From assembly GCF_016808095.1 (NCBI RefSeq), contig NC_068975.1, positions 16,065,501 through 16,129,500 on the forward strand: a DNA stretch of 64,000 bases, read 5' to 3'. Made by a program: the position numbers and the translations under genes. This document shows, piece by piece, positions 21,523 to 32,329 of this stretch. Under the pieces are notes generated by a model, which saw nothing but the letters and a program-made list of their open reading frames with translations, was not told the DNA's origin and searched no databases. Each line of letters begins with the position of its first letter. Position 1 is the stretch's first letter. Source of the DNA: Vigna angularis (Eukaryota; Streptophyta; Magnoliopsida; Fabales; Fabaceae).

Positions 21523-22400
21523 ATAGGCTGTCGTTGAAGCTATCAAATTAATACTACTTTTCAAGGAAACTTCAGTATTGTCAAGTAGTATTCAAGAAAG
21601 TAGATAGGGTTAAAGTAACCCTGAGTCATCTCCCAACAAATACGGAATTGCCTTTTAATATTTGAATCTTATGAATGCAATGCAATGTTCAAGAATAAAA
21701 ATGATGTTTGGAGAAGGTTTAAAGAACAAATAAGAAACTTAAAAACGATTATAATGTAATAGGCTAATTCCACTGCTTTTCCAAGATAGATTCATCATCG
21801 GTTATTCACAGATAATTGTTCAATTGATTATTATTTAAGTTTCAAATTAATTAAAGTACATTCTTAATTAATTTGAGGGCGATCATGCACTTAACCAAAG
21901 TAAATTCTCAATCAAATGCAAAACCTTTCTAGATTATTCACAATGAATTCAACCAAAGTACATTCTCAATCAAATCATATTGTGTTTAATCATGTCTATT
22001 CTTAAATCGCCTAACCAAATTAAAACTAATCAATCAAAGTAAATTCTCAATTGATTATAGTTGCAATTATTACTACCAATCAAAGTACATTCTCAATTGA
22101 TAGTAAAAACCATTTAATCATATGAAAGTTCCTAAATTAAATCAAAGTAGATTCTCAATTAAACCTAGAAACCCTATAACTCATATAATCAATATGCATG
22201 TAGATTCAAACACATTATGATGCAAAAATCTTTTCTTTTTATTTAATAGAGAGATCAAAGACATAGAGAGAGAACAACTTAAATCAATAATCAAAATAAA
22301 CAATTGCATTAACTCAATCTAACCTCAGAATCCATAATGGAATTATAGCATAATAGCCCTAGATGCTTAACTCTCCATGAATGGAGTTGAATACAAGATG

Positions 22401-22468
<68 letters not shown>

Positions 22469-24045
22469 TGGTTAATGAATGAATGAAGTGAAGTCCCTTT
22501 TCTGCCTCCCTTTGGTCTCTTTATATAGGGCTTGATTGGGCTTGGACTTTGAATATTCAGTTGACAGAATCTTTTATCTTATATCTTCCAAATAACTCTG
22601 AAGATTTAGATAATTATAACATTATTTGTAAGATATTTTTTGTTGATATTCCCAAATTAAATTAATTCAACAACTGAATTTTATCTTTTAACTTTTCTGA
22701 CTTTCCAAAATTCCACAAATGCCCTGAAATTTCTTCTATCTACACTTTAGCCCCTTTAGAATTCTCCAAAATTGCACCAGAAGCCCCTATTGACCAGCTT
22801 TGACCAGACTTAAGCAGTGTTGACCAGCTTTGACTAAGGACTGCGCGACCAATGAGAGCTTGCCACGTGGCAACCCTCTTTCTCACCCAATTAGGGTTTC
22901 AGATTGGGGAAAGGGCTTCCGACGCCGCTGTCGCGAACTGCTGGATTATTTGGTTTCTTTTCTTTCAGGTTTGGCTTTGATGCAGGTTCCCATGGTGCTC
23001 GAAGATGAAGACTGGAGGTAGAATTGATCTCGTAATGGTGTTGGTTGTGTTGATACTGGCGGCTTTGGGTGATGATGGTTATGCATGGAAGAAGCTGGTG
23101 GCATAGCGGCGTAGTGTCCTGACGAGAGAGATCGCGTTTCTGGGTGACGCGATGGAGAAGAAAGGTTGTGCGATGATGCGGTGCAGAGCTTGAGTCAATG
23201 GAGGAGAGGCACGATGAAGGTGACTGTGGCCGTGCAAGATGGTCGCGGCGTGGCAGCGGAAGGAAGGTAGTCATGGCGACCTAAAGTGTCGAGGCGCGAT
23301 TTTGGTAGAGTGAGGAAGATGGTGATGTGCATTGAAGGTTAGTGGCGGGCGACGCGGCGACGTGGTTTCACGGTGGCGGTACAACATGGTGGTGACTAGG
23401 GTGGTTGTGCGATGGTGATCGAATTTTTGCCGAAACGGTAGCGGCGACACATGGTGACGGCTAGGGTTCTACTGGATTAGGGATTCTCTGTTAGAGAAGA
23501 CAAGGCTGACATGGCAAGAGGCATGAGGTGGCATGTTCTGGTTGGTTTATTTGGTGTGCAAAGGATTAATGACGTGGCAGTTTCTCAATGGTTAGATCTG
23601 TGTGTGGAGGATTTGGACACGTGGCAGAATCTGGTGAAATCTGATTTAAGAGGGGTAGGAATAGGAAAATTTAGGGGTTGCAGGAGAAAATCTGACTGTT
23701 GGGTCTGGTTTAGAAAAGAGGAGTGTACGTAGGGAAATTTAGGAGGTGCAAGGATAAAAACTGCCTGTTTGGCCCATTTGTATATTATTTTCCAAACAAA
23801 ATCTGATTTTGGGCCTTAATTTGCAATTTAGACCAATAAACTTGTAATTTCAGCTGCACAAATAAATATTAGAGCATCCAAGAATAATTTATGCGCTAAA
23901 ATTCACCTTTTAAGTCCCTTTTATTTCCAAACCCAACAATTCCAATCATCATAAATTCACTTAAAATCAATCATTTAAGCACAATTATCCCATCAAAATT
24001 TTAAATTTTAAGGCATAAGTGTGGGCATAAATATGCACGCATCAA
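21523..24045. mobile_element. 2.5 kb TG...CA insertion, probable solo LTR, in copia gag
   Basis: Begins TGATAGGCTGTCGTTGAAGC and ends CACGCATCA, flanked on both sides by a perfect 5-bp duplication, actag (21518-21522 and 24046-24050). Its removal joins INQLIGL to GKSFEN, the expected gag reading. No coding frame of interest; the 22891-23274 minus and 23511-23732 plus frames are unrecognised. Positions 21855-22165 hold about six copies of a word like aaccaaagtacattctcaat, spaced 50-70 bases, and 22405-22464 is a (GA)n tract. A G+C-rich stretch (22850-23520) contrasts with the rest. TG...CA plus a 5-bp duplication supports an LTR-derived origin. Confidence 0.75.
22405..22464. repeat. (GA)n microsatellite
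   Basis: About 29 uninterrupted GA dinucleotides inside the solo-LTR-like insertion. Likely polymorphic in length. Confidence 0.95.
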
Positions 24046-25324
24046 CTAGGTAAGTCTTTCGAAAATGATGAGCTTAATATTAAAATTTTGAAATCTTTAA
24101 ACAGGTCGTGGCAACCAAAAGTGACTGCAATTTCTGAGTCACAAAATCTCAACACAATGACTATGGCGGCATTATTTGGGAAATTGAGAGAGCATGAACT
24201 TGACCTTGGAAGACTAAATGAAGAAGAAGCAAAAACTAAGAAAAAAAGGACTCTAGCCTTAAAATCTGAGGTAGAAAGGAGCAAGAACAAAATAGAAGAT
24301 GAAGACTCAGAAGATGAAGAAAATTTGAGACTCATGATAAAAAGGCTCAACAGGTTCATGAGATCAAAAGACAAAGGAAGATTCAAATACGAAAAGAGAG
24401 AAAATCAATGATCTTTCTCAAACTATAGATGCTATGGTTGCGGAGAAAAGGGACACTTAAAAGATGACTGCCCAAATCAAAAGAAGGGTGAAGAAATAAA
24501 TGAAAAGAAGTTCTTTAAGAAAAAGAAAGCCTACATTGCATGGGACGATGACAACAAAACTTTGTGACATAAGCAATTTTGATGAAGAAGCAAACATCTG
24601 TTTAGTGGTGAACAACGACGCTGGAAGCCATCTAAGTACATCTAGCGATTCTAATAATTATAGTCAATATAGTGAAGATGCATTGCGTGAAACTTATGCT
24701 CCTTTAATAGTAGAATCTGAAAAATTAGATAAAGCTCATAAGAAATTGAAAAAGGATTTTAAAAAATGAAAATTTAACTTTAAAAACGTTCTTGATGAAA
24801 ATAAAAATTTAGAATTAAATGTTGAAAATCTTTCTCAAGAAAATAAAAATTTAAAATCATATTTTAAAAATATTCTTGAAGAGAATAAAAATTTGAAAAA
24901 TAAAATTTTATTTTATGAAAAGGGTAAATTTACTAGTAATGATGAATGTATATCTTGCATAAATATGAATAAATTACAAGAAACAACTCATGCTGAAAGT
25001 AGTAAAAATAATTCAAATGTCAAAATGATTGATAAAAATGTTCCTAAATATAATTATAATTACTACGATTATGTTTATGGTAATAAAATTGAAAATGTTC
25101 CTAAATATAATTATAATGATTACAATTATAAAAATAAAATCAAGTATGTTCCAAAATATAATCAAAATTATTATGATTATAATTATAAAAATAGAAATTA
25201 TAGGAACCCAAATGATGTTACTTGTTTTTATTGCATGAAAAATGGTCATACATCAAATAAATGTAAAATAAAACATTATGATGTTTCAAATGGAATATAT
25301 GCATGGATTCCAATTATAAAATAA

Positions 25325-25941
25325 TCTGTCTCTAACTTTGAAGGACCCAAATAAATATTTTTTGGTACCAAAATATTATATTTTTCTATTTTGCAGGTTA
25401 TTTCAAAATTAAGGAAGAAGTTTTTGGGTGTGTACCAAAACTTGGTAAAGTATGGTTTGTCAAATTAAGGGCGTGTTTTTAACTTGAAAAGAAAATTTTG
25501 ATAATTTTTTTTAACTACTTCTCTTTCTTCCTTAAAGAATCAAATACAATTTAATTCTGTTTAAGTTACTAAATAAAGAGGAGTATTTCTTTATCCTGTT
25601 TTTATTTATTTATTATGATTTCTAAATTTATTGTTTTTTCTATGTTTTGAATTATGCCTCCTGTTTCCCTTTAATAAAAATTATGGTAATTGTTATTTAT
25701 TTGTTTATGACTTATATTCAAGGGGAGTTTTTATATTTAGGGGGAAAAATTTTTTTATATCATACATAGCGACTTTTTAATAATGATAAAAAAGGGGGAG
25801 AAATATGTTTAAAGGCTTAATTATATTTATCTTTTGTCTACTAATCTCTCTTCTTTAAGTTATGTATGAGTTACATATCAGTACAGGTTACAAAAAGCTT
25901 TAAATTAAAATATTTTTTATTATCATAAAAAAGGGGGAGAT
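25325..25941 (+). other. Pol-less 3' internal region and polypurine tract
   Basis: No gene. The sequence after the gag tail (aaggacccaaataaatattttttggtacc) still resembles the KGPK..WVPK stretch that precedes protease in copia, then becomes A+T-rich. Two aaaaaagggggaga words occur, at 25788-25801 and 25928-25940. The second directly precedes the right LTR and is the polypurine tract that primes plus-strand DNA. Confidence 0.65.
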
Positions 25942-26975
25942 TGTTAGCATAAAGCTAAAAAGCAGAAATTTTGATGATGGCTCAAAGTCAAATCTCAAGT
26001 GCTCTTATTGTAGGAAGATTTTCATGAATACTTATTTTTATATTAAAACTTTTATAATTTAGTAGATTTATGTATAGGATGTGGTTTATATTTGATTCTA
26101 TGTATTGTTTGTCTTAGGTTGTGTTAAAATTTATTTTGAATTAGAAAACCTTATTTTATACTCAAGATAATTTATTATCAATTTATAATAATCAATTATA
26201 GTAATCAATTATGAATTTTCATAATTTATTATAATGAGCAATTATGAGAAATTTTAAGCAAGTTTTTTTTACCGTTATGCATTCATTAAATGCATAATTA
26301 ATTACCATAATTAGATAATTGATTATCACACGTTAATTAGTTGACAACAGATTTTTTGGAGGTATCCTTGAGTGAGATCTCTATAAATTAGATTGAGACT
26401 CTCATTGTAAAATACGAAATACAAAATACGAAATAAGTGTATTTTGAAAAATCTTATCTACAGTGTGCGGTGATAAGTGTTCTAGGGTTTGTTGAACCCT
26501 TGTGATGTGGCTTTGAGAACTTGGTGTGTTGGCATAGAGCGAGAACTTTCAGAGGGAGTGTGATTGAGTGTTGTTGTTGTTGCTGAGTTAAAAGCTATCA
26601 TCTTTCGTGAAGCATTCGGAGGAGGTGTTCATCCATTGTGGGTTATAAGGGAAGTGACTTTCATCTCTTGGGTTAACAAGAGAGGTGGTTTCTAAACTTT
26701 TACAAATTGTTTCTTTGTGATTGTAATTTGTAATTGTTTTGTGAGTAGTTAACTGTTTATCTTGATTTGAGATAAGAGATTGGATGTAGGATTGGTAAAA
26801 TCCGAACCAGGATAAAATTATTTGTGCAAATTTTTCTCAACCTTACTCTCTTTATTTGTTACTATTATTTGTTTGGTAAGTTTAATTGAGTATAAAATAA
26901 AAGGCACACGTTCGTATTAAAAACCCTCTTGGTTTGTTATTCCACGCTAACCATTCCGCTGCAGCCGCTCTGACA
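25942..26975 (+). repeat. 3' LTR of the copia element
   Basis: Starts TGTTAGCATAAAG immediately after the polypurine tract and ends CTCTGACA; 1034 bases. It is the intact reference copy for the empty CACTA site (26832-26845). Confidence 0.85.
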
Positions 26976-27281
26976 AAATAAAGGTCTCAGGTATGACTTT
27001 AAGATCACGATGCACAATATATGCATTACTTGTTGTGCCCACCACTCGGTTACATTACGAACTTGAGCGTCAGAGTGCCTTTGACAGGTGTCCGCCCACA
27101 CGATTTGGCCACGGTTTGGCCAAGGAAGAGGGAGAACAAACAACGTAACTTGGAGGAAGAAGGACCTCTAGGGAGTTGAAACGCCCTATCTGCCAACTAG
27201 AGGACCACTAGGTAGCTCGTCTGGCCTTCGAGACAATCTGGAATGCTTTGAATATGGGACTTAAACACTATGCCCGAAACA

Positions 27282-27301
27282 TTTTGGCGCCCACCGTGGG
27301 G
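27282..27301 (+). other. Primer-binding site, tRNA-Lys type
   Basis: TTTTGGCGCCCACCGTGGGG directly follows the LTR end. It complements the 3' end of plant tRNA-Lys (…CCCCACGGTGGGCGCCA), as recalled. Confidence 0.75.
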
Positions 27302-27427
27302 CTGAGCGAGTATCCCCCATTGTAGCCATAAGGAACCAATGAGTGATGTTTAAAGGACATCAATTGCTCCGCCATCAGGCCTCGGCCATCTGGCCTCAGC
27401 CAATGCCATCAGTCATCCGGTCATACC

Positions 27428-28240
27428 TTGACCTTTCAGGTATTTTCTCAAACTTGGCCTCACAGGTATTCAACCATTTGGCCCCAAGTGTTGAGAATCA
27501 GTCGTCCGGTCATACTTTGGTCTCAACTTCGCGGCCTCCAATGGCCTCAATCGTCCGGTCATACCTTAACTTTTCAGGTATTTTCTCATACTTGGCCTCA
27601 CAAGTATTCAAGCATTTGGCCTCAAGTGTTGAGAATCAGTCGTCCGGCCATACCTTGGCCTCAACTTCGTGGCCTCCAATGGCCTCAGTCGTCTGGTCAT
27701 ATCTTGACCTTTCAGGTATTTTCTAAAACTTGGCCTCACAGGTATTCAACCATTTGGCTCAAAGTGTTGAGAATCAACTATCCGGCCATACCTTGGCCTC
27801 AACTTCACGGCCTCCAATAGCCTTAGTCGTCCGGTCATACCTTGACCTTCAAGTATTTTCTCAAACTTGGCCTCACAGGTATTCAACTATTTGGCTCCAA
27901 GTGTTGAGAATCAACTGTCCGGTCATACCTTGGCCTCAACTTTGCGGCCTCCAATGGCCTCAGTCGTCCGGTCATACCTTGACCTTTCAGGTATTTTCTC
28001 AAACTTGGCCTCATAGATATTCAACTATTTGGCCCCAAGTAATGAGAATCAGTCGTTCGGTCATACCTTTACCTCTCAGATACTTTGTCAAACTTGCCCT
28101 CACTGGTATTCAACCATATGGCCCCAAGTATTGGAAATCAACCGTCCGACCATACCTTGGCCTCATCTTTTCGGCCTCCCATGGCCTAAGTCAACCGGTC
28201 ATACTTTGACCTCTCAAGTATTTTCTCATTCGACCTCATA
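27428..28240 (+). repeat. Tandem array of a 138-bp unit
   Basis: The word tattttctca (or a close variant) starts at 27441, 27579, 27717, 27854, 27992, 28081 and 28219. Spacings are 138, 138, 137, 138, 89 and 138. Each unit contains caagtgttgagaatcagtcg and ggcctccaatggcctc. The 138-bp length is 46 codons, so the same peptide pattern (FSQTWPHRYSTIWPQVLRI) repeats across overlapping frames at 27343-27726, 27428-27820 and 27730-28209. The frames are broken, and I do not consider them genes. Confidence 0.9.
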
Positions 28241-28348
28241 GGTATTCAATCATTCGGCCCCACATGAAGTCAACCATTCGGCCATTCGGCCTCAATTATT
28301 CAGCCTCAAAGGAATCCCGGCCAGCCTTATCGAAGGTCGGTGACCGTA

Positions 28349-28670
28349 GATCTTCACCAAAGGAATCCCGACCAGCCTCACCCAAGGTCGGCGACTGTGG
28401 ATCTTCACCAAATGAATCCCGATCAGCCTAATCCAAGGTCGGCGATCGTGGATCTTCACCAAAGGAATCCCGACCGACCTCACCCAAGGTTGGCGACCGT
28501 GGATCTTCACCAAAGGAATCCCGGCTAGCCTAATCCAAGGTTGGCGACCGTGGATCTTCACCAAAGGAATCCAGGCCGGCCTCAACCAAGGTCGGTGATC
28601 ATGGATCTTCACCAAAGGAATCTTGACTAGCCTCACCCAAGGTCGACGACCGTGGATCTTCACCAAAGGT
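28349..28670 (+). repeat. Tandem array of an exact 51-bp unit
   Basis: gatcttcacc starts at 28349, 28400, 28451, 28502, 28553, 28604 and 28655, six consecutive spacings of exactly 51. Units differ only by substitutions. 51 is 17 codons, so the minus frame 28292-28666 reads a repeated peptide with the core RLVGIPLVKIHGRRPWV. Two decayed units follow near 28806-28920. Confidence 0.92.
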
Positions 28671-29953
28671 ATTCAATCATTCTGTCATCCGGCCTCACAG
28701 GTACTTAACCAAATTTGGCATTAAACGTTCAACAATTCAGCCATCCGGCCTCAACTGCTTGACCTTCCATTCGACATCACAGGTACTTAGCCAAATTTGG
28801 CATCAAGTGTTCAGCCTCAAAGGAATCCCTGTCGACAACAACGAAGGTCAATGACTGTGGATCTTCATCTTAGGTGTCCCGACAGACCTCACAGAAATTT
28901 AATGACCGCAGATCTCCATGACATGTCACTCAAGCAGGATCAGTAACGTATCCAACTTGGCTGACAAAGACACGACCCGTTTTAGTCTTCAAACTAGTCA
29001 TCTTAATCAATGAACAAAGACGACATAGAGACAAAAACTAATTGGAGAACCCGTCTGTATTAGAAGCGACAAGTGCAAAACCCCTTCGCATAATTAACAT
29101 TATGCTCGAGCTTGGGAGGTTTGTGTACCGTATGGTCTCCTGGCACCACCAGACTAGGCCGATGACCCAGGCCAACCACTCGACCGATCATCCAGGCCGA
29201 CCACCAAACCAAGTGGCCGACCACCCACCAGGTCGACCGACCTCTTAGGTCGACCACCTAAGCCGACCACATGGATTGATTATAAACGATAATGACTCAT
29301 TAAGCCCCTAAAGAAGATTAAGGTGTGATTGGGCCGTCATTAGGCCAACGAAAGGTAAAGGCTCATCACTACTAGTATAAATAAAGATCTCATGTATTAC
29401 TTTAAGATCACGATGCACAATATATGCATTACTTGTTGTGCCCACCGCTCGGTTACATTACTAACTTGAGCGTTAGAGTGCCTTTGACAGGTGTCCGCCC
29501 ACACGGTTTGGCCAAAGAGGAGGGAGAACGAACAACGTAACTTGGAGGAAGAAGGACCTCCAAGTAGCCCGTCTGCCCTACGTGCCAACTAGAGGACCAC
29601 TAAATAGCTCGTCCGACCTTCGAGACAATTTGGAGTGCTTTGTGTATGAGACTTCAACCCTATGTTCGAAACATATACTGTGTAAGCATTGTGTAATAGG
29701 ATAAATACGTTGATGTTAAAATTTTTAAATAAAAGCACATGTAAATTTAAACAGCTTAAAAGACATAAAAAATATTGAAAAGGTATGACATGAAGTTAGA
29801 GAAAAATAAAGTTAAAAAAAATTCTAAACAAAAGTAACATGCAGATATCAATAAAATGCAAAATATTGTAAAATATAATCCTATTACAAAAGTTAGAGTA
29901 ACATGAATTTTAGATTAAAAATTTTAAATATAAATTCATAAAGATATTGTTAT

Positions 29954-30337
29954 TGTAACATCCTATTTTAACGGTACAAAATTATTAAAATATTATATTA
30001 CATATATGATAGATAATAGAACCACTTATATGAAAATAAATTTATAAGAAGACAATAAATCTATTTTTGTATATCCATCTACCAACTTATATGCTTTATT
30101 TTCATCTCTCGCTGGAACAACTCAAAAAGAATGTTTCCCTAAACTCACACCATTAAGGTGATCATCGTAAAAGAGAAAACACACATAGACAACCAAAGAC
30201 AAAAGCAATGGTAAGCTAGATATAAAAACTAATCATCATAAACTTAAAACATTTCATGCATGAATCAGGTATAATATAAATCAAACCAAACATCTTAACA
30301 TGAAATGACCTAGACTGGACTGTTTGGACTTAGAATG
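29954..30337 (-). repeat. Truncated copy of the 2.5 kb LTR family
   Basis: Starts TGTAACATCCTA and contains ctcacaccattaaggtgatcatcgtaaaagagaaaac and gactgtttggacttagaatga, in the same order as the full units, then stops matching at 30337. Only about 380 of about 2460 bases remain. A+T-rich spacer fills 29674-29953. Confidence 0.7.
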
Positions 30338-30870
30338 AATGTTGTCCTCTCTCTTTTCTTTCTCTTCTTTTTCTCTCTTTCCTCTTTCTTTGCCCTCTCT
30401 CTTTTCTTTCTCTTCTTTTCCTCTATTTTCTCTTTTTTCCATTTGTATAAGTGTTTCTTTCTCTTGTGCTCTTTTAAGCTTTCGCTCTTGTCTTCTTTTC
30501 AATGCATCTAATTTTTGCATTGTACTTTCTTCCTCTTTTTCAAATATAAAATGTAGTTCTTTAAGTCTTCATTAGTCATGGAACGTGCATTCCGATTAGG
30601 CTGATTTTTCATGCCCATAGCCTTTACATTTGGAATAACACTTGATTTAACCCCAGGGAAACCATTTTTGTCATGTTTATGCTTCCTTTTAATACTAAAA
30701 ATTTTGCCATTCAGCTTTACAATTATGGACTCTAAGGCATTGACACTCTCCACCAAGGCCTCACGAACTCACAACTTCCAGAAGGATACCTTTGCTGAAA
30801 CATATGTTGCATTGTTCAATATTGATAAATCCGACAAAAGGTTAGCAAAACAAATAACATAATATATTTA
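30338..30870 (-). pseudogene. Unrecognised lysine/glutamate-rich frames, minus strand
   Basis: On the minus strand, 30756-30508 (82 codons, MVESVNALESIIVKLNGK...) runs, with a frameshift, into 30520-30281 (KLDALKRRQERKLKRAQEKE followed by a K/E/R-only stretch). The composition suggests a coiled-coil or gag-like charged segment, and a degenerate minus-strand copia-like primer site lies upstream at 31620-31632. No family was recognised. The CT-rich plus strand at 30340-30440 is the reverse of this charged tail. This may be the N-terminal part of a dead retrotransposon polyprotein. Confidence 0.35.
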
Positions 30871-31884
30871 TATCTTCACCACTTGTATAATTTCACTCAA
30901 ATTTTATTTATGTATCACACTTAATTATAGGATTTTTCTTGAATGTACTATCTTGTCTTTTACCACTCAAATTTCTTTTAGTGTTTGGCAAAAAACTCCA
31001 GTAACTTACGCAACAAATGAACAAACAATGTGAAAAACATTACGAGTTCTAAATCTTGACTTAAGAGGTAAAAGAAAATACAAAACTCTAAGGAATTTTG
31101 AAAAAAAATACTAAAACAATAAAAATAGAAAATAATAAGACAACTAAGAAGAGTTAAATGAGACAACACAAAAACTCTATAAAAAAATTGAATATAATTT
31201 AGGAGATTAACAATCATAAGAAATAGTATAACATAATAATTTGTGTTGAATTCTACAATTTTCTTTTTACTGTTGTATCGTTACTTTTTTTTTGTTCTTA
31301 TACTATATATTTGTTTCCTTTTGACTTGGATTCACTATTCTTTTTATTTTTCAAATATGCAGTTCAACACACAAATAAAGAAAACTAAACAAATTGTCCT
31401 TCAAATACCAAAACTCATGCAAGATCAAGGAAAAATAGTTAATTGGGACTACAATTAATAGAAAACATTAAAACAGATAATTTCTACAAACCAAATGTAG
31501 AAATGCATAATTTAGATGAAGAACACAAAAAAAATTAAAACTCAGAATAGGATACAATATTAGATGTTTTTAGTGTGACAGAAAAATAAAATAAAAGAGA
31601 ATATTCAAACCAGAATCTTGCTCTAGATACCAGATGATATGATCCTGTCCAAGAAAGAGTATGATCGTTTCTGAATTTGAATTTTCAAGAGACACAATAA
31701 AAATAAATCAGAGAAGAATGCAAAATAAGACAAGGATGAGGACACCACATTCTAGTATATTGATAAGTCGAGTGAAAATTCGCCACAAAGATGCTAATAT
31801 TTGATAAGAATGAGAGTTCTAATCCGAGAATTAAGAGAATCCTCTCTTAAAGAAGGCAAGTGCATATAATATGACTCAAAAGTT
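30871..31884. other. A+T-rich DNA with a minus-strand primer-site remnant
   Basis: No gene. At 31620-31632 the minus strand reads TGGTATCTAGAGC, one inserted base away from the copia primer site TGGTATCAGAGC, and just before it ATCATATCATC could be the end of an LTR covering 31633-31884. This suggests a dead minus-strand retrotransposon whose body lay to the left. Confidence 0.4.
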
Positions 31885-32215
31885 ATTGACAACGAGTTTG
31901 ATGTGCAAAACAGTAAGGGTTGTTGATAGGGAAAAATTATCATCGTCTATGAGTTCGTGCAGATAACTAGTGGAAAGAGCGTCTAAAGCGAATATGTTGG
32001 TAGGATGTCAAATGTTTGTTCCAGAACATGTGAAACTTTTGTTGGTTAAGGGTATTTACCAAAGTCTGACAACAACTAATATGAAGAAGAGAGCAACACA
32101 AAAGTACTATAAAAATAAAAGTTGTTTTTGGAGTTGTCACCGCAATTCAATAAGTCTTTTAGGTGTATGGGAGACTTTGTGTGTCATGAGAGGGTTTGCT
32201 ATTTTTTAAGAAAAT
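31885..32215 (+). repeat. Left member of a diverged direct repeat pair
   Basis: Similar to 33495-33870 in the same direction; both contain atgtcaaatgttt..., gaacatgtgaaactttt, caacacaaaagtacta and gagggtttgctattttt / aagggtttgctattttt. The translation carries stops, and I could not assign it. The pair brackets a gypsy integrase fragment on the minus strand. Confidence 0.6.
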
Positions 32216-32329
32216 TATATGAAGGGTTTGTGATATGAACATGTTGTAAGGAAATAAGAGAAGATGTATACAGAGAGAAGAGAAGAACGCCTAGTGTTTC
32301 CATTTCACAAGGATTTGGGTGATTGTCAT

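Larger units (their letters stand above)
21040..25324 (+). pseudogene. Copia gag with two zinc knuckles, split and mutated
   Basis: The gag starts MAGSY at 21040, has a stop at 21055, and continues RPPLFTGENYALWKVRM through the usual copia gag domain to NQLIGL at 21522. An insertion (21523-24045) intervenes, and the frame resumes at GKSFENDELNIKILKSL. A CCHC knuckle, CYGCGEKGHLKDDC, lies near 24428 after a stop. A charged region and an asparagine/tyrosine-rich segment follow, with three copies of a VPKYNYN unit (25040-25190). A second knuckle, CFYCMKNGHTSNKC, is near 25226, and a YAWIPIIK tail, like the W-x-P-K motif after the knuckle in copia polyproteins, ends at 25324. Stops at 24408, about 24565 and 24766 and a lost pol region show it is inactive. 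Confidence 0.8.
19035..26975 (+). mobile_element. Ty1/copia-type gag-only retrotransposon, nested and broken
   Basis: The LTRs end in the same ctctgaca (21005 and 26975). A perfect initiator-Met primer site follows the left LTR at 21008, and a polypurine tract (aaaaaagggggaga) precedes the right LTR at 25942. Gag is present but protease, integrase, reverse transcriptase and RNase H are gone. The left LTR lacks its first part and carries a CACTA transposon; gag carries a 2.5 kb insertion. Right of the element is the LTR of another retrotransposon, into which it inserted; left of it is unrelated DNA, so its left edge was removed by a later deletion or rearrangement. Confidence 0.85.
26976..29673 (+). 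mobile_element. Non-autonomous gypsy-type element with internal tandem arrays
   Basis: The stretch 26976-27281 and the stretch about 29385-29673 are copies of one LTR (both include taagatcacgatgcacaata and end cgaaaca). The first is truncated on the left by the copia element. A tRNA-Lys-type primer site follows at 27282. The 3' LTR has a TATA-like tagtataaataaag at 29374; its left boundary was not fixed. The 2 kb interior has no gag or pol, only two tandem arrays and a G+C-rich stretch with repeated gaccacc/ggtcgacc words (29150-29270). Non-coding interiors like this are typical of large retrotransposon derivatives. Confidence 0.7.

Noticed and set aside
25013..25249. Isoleucine-rich minus frame resembling membrane segments
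   Set aside because: Antisense of the asparagine/tyrosine-rich gag repeat; composition artefact.
28349..28670. Evenly spaced repeats that could suggest a CRISPR-like array
   Set aside because: The whole 51-bp unit is repeated with no unique spacers, and the sequence is plant nuclear DNA inside a retrotransposon.
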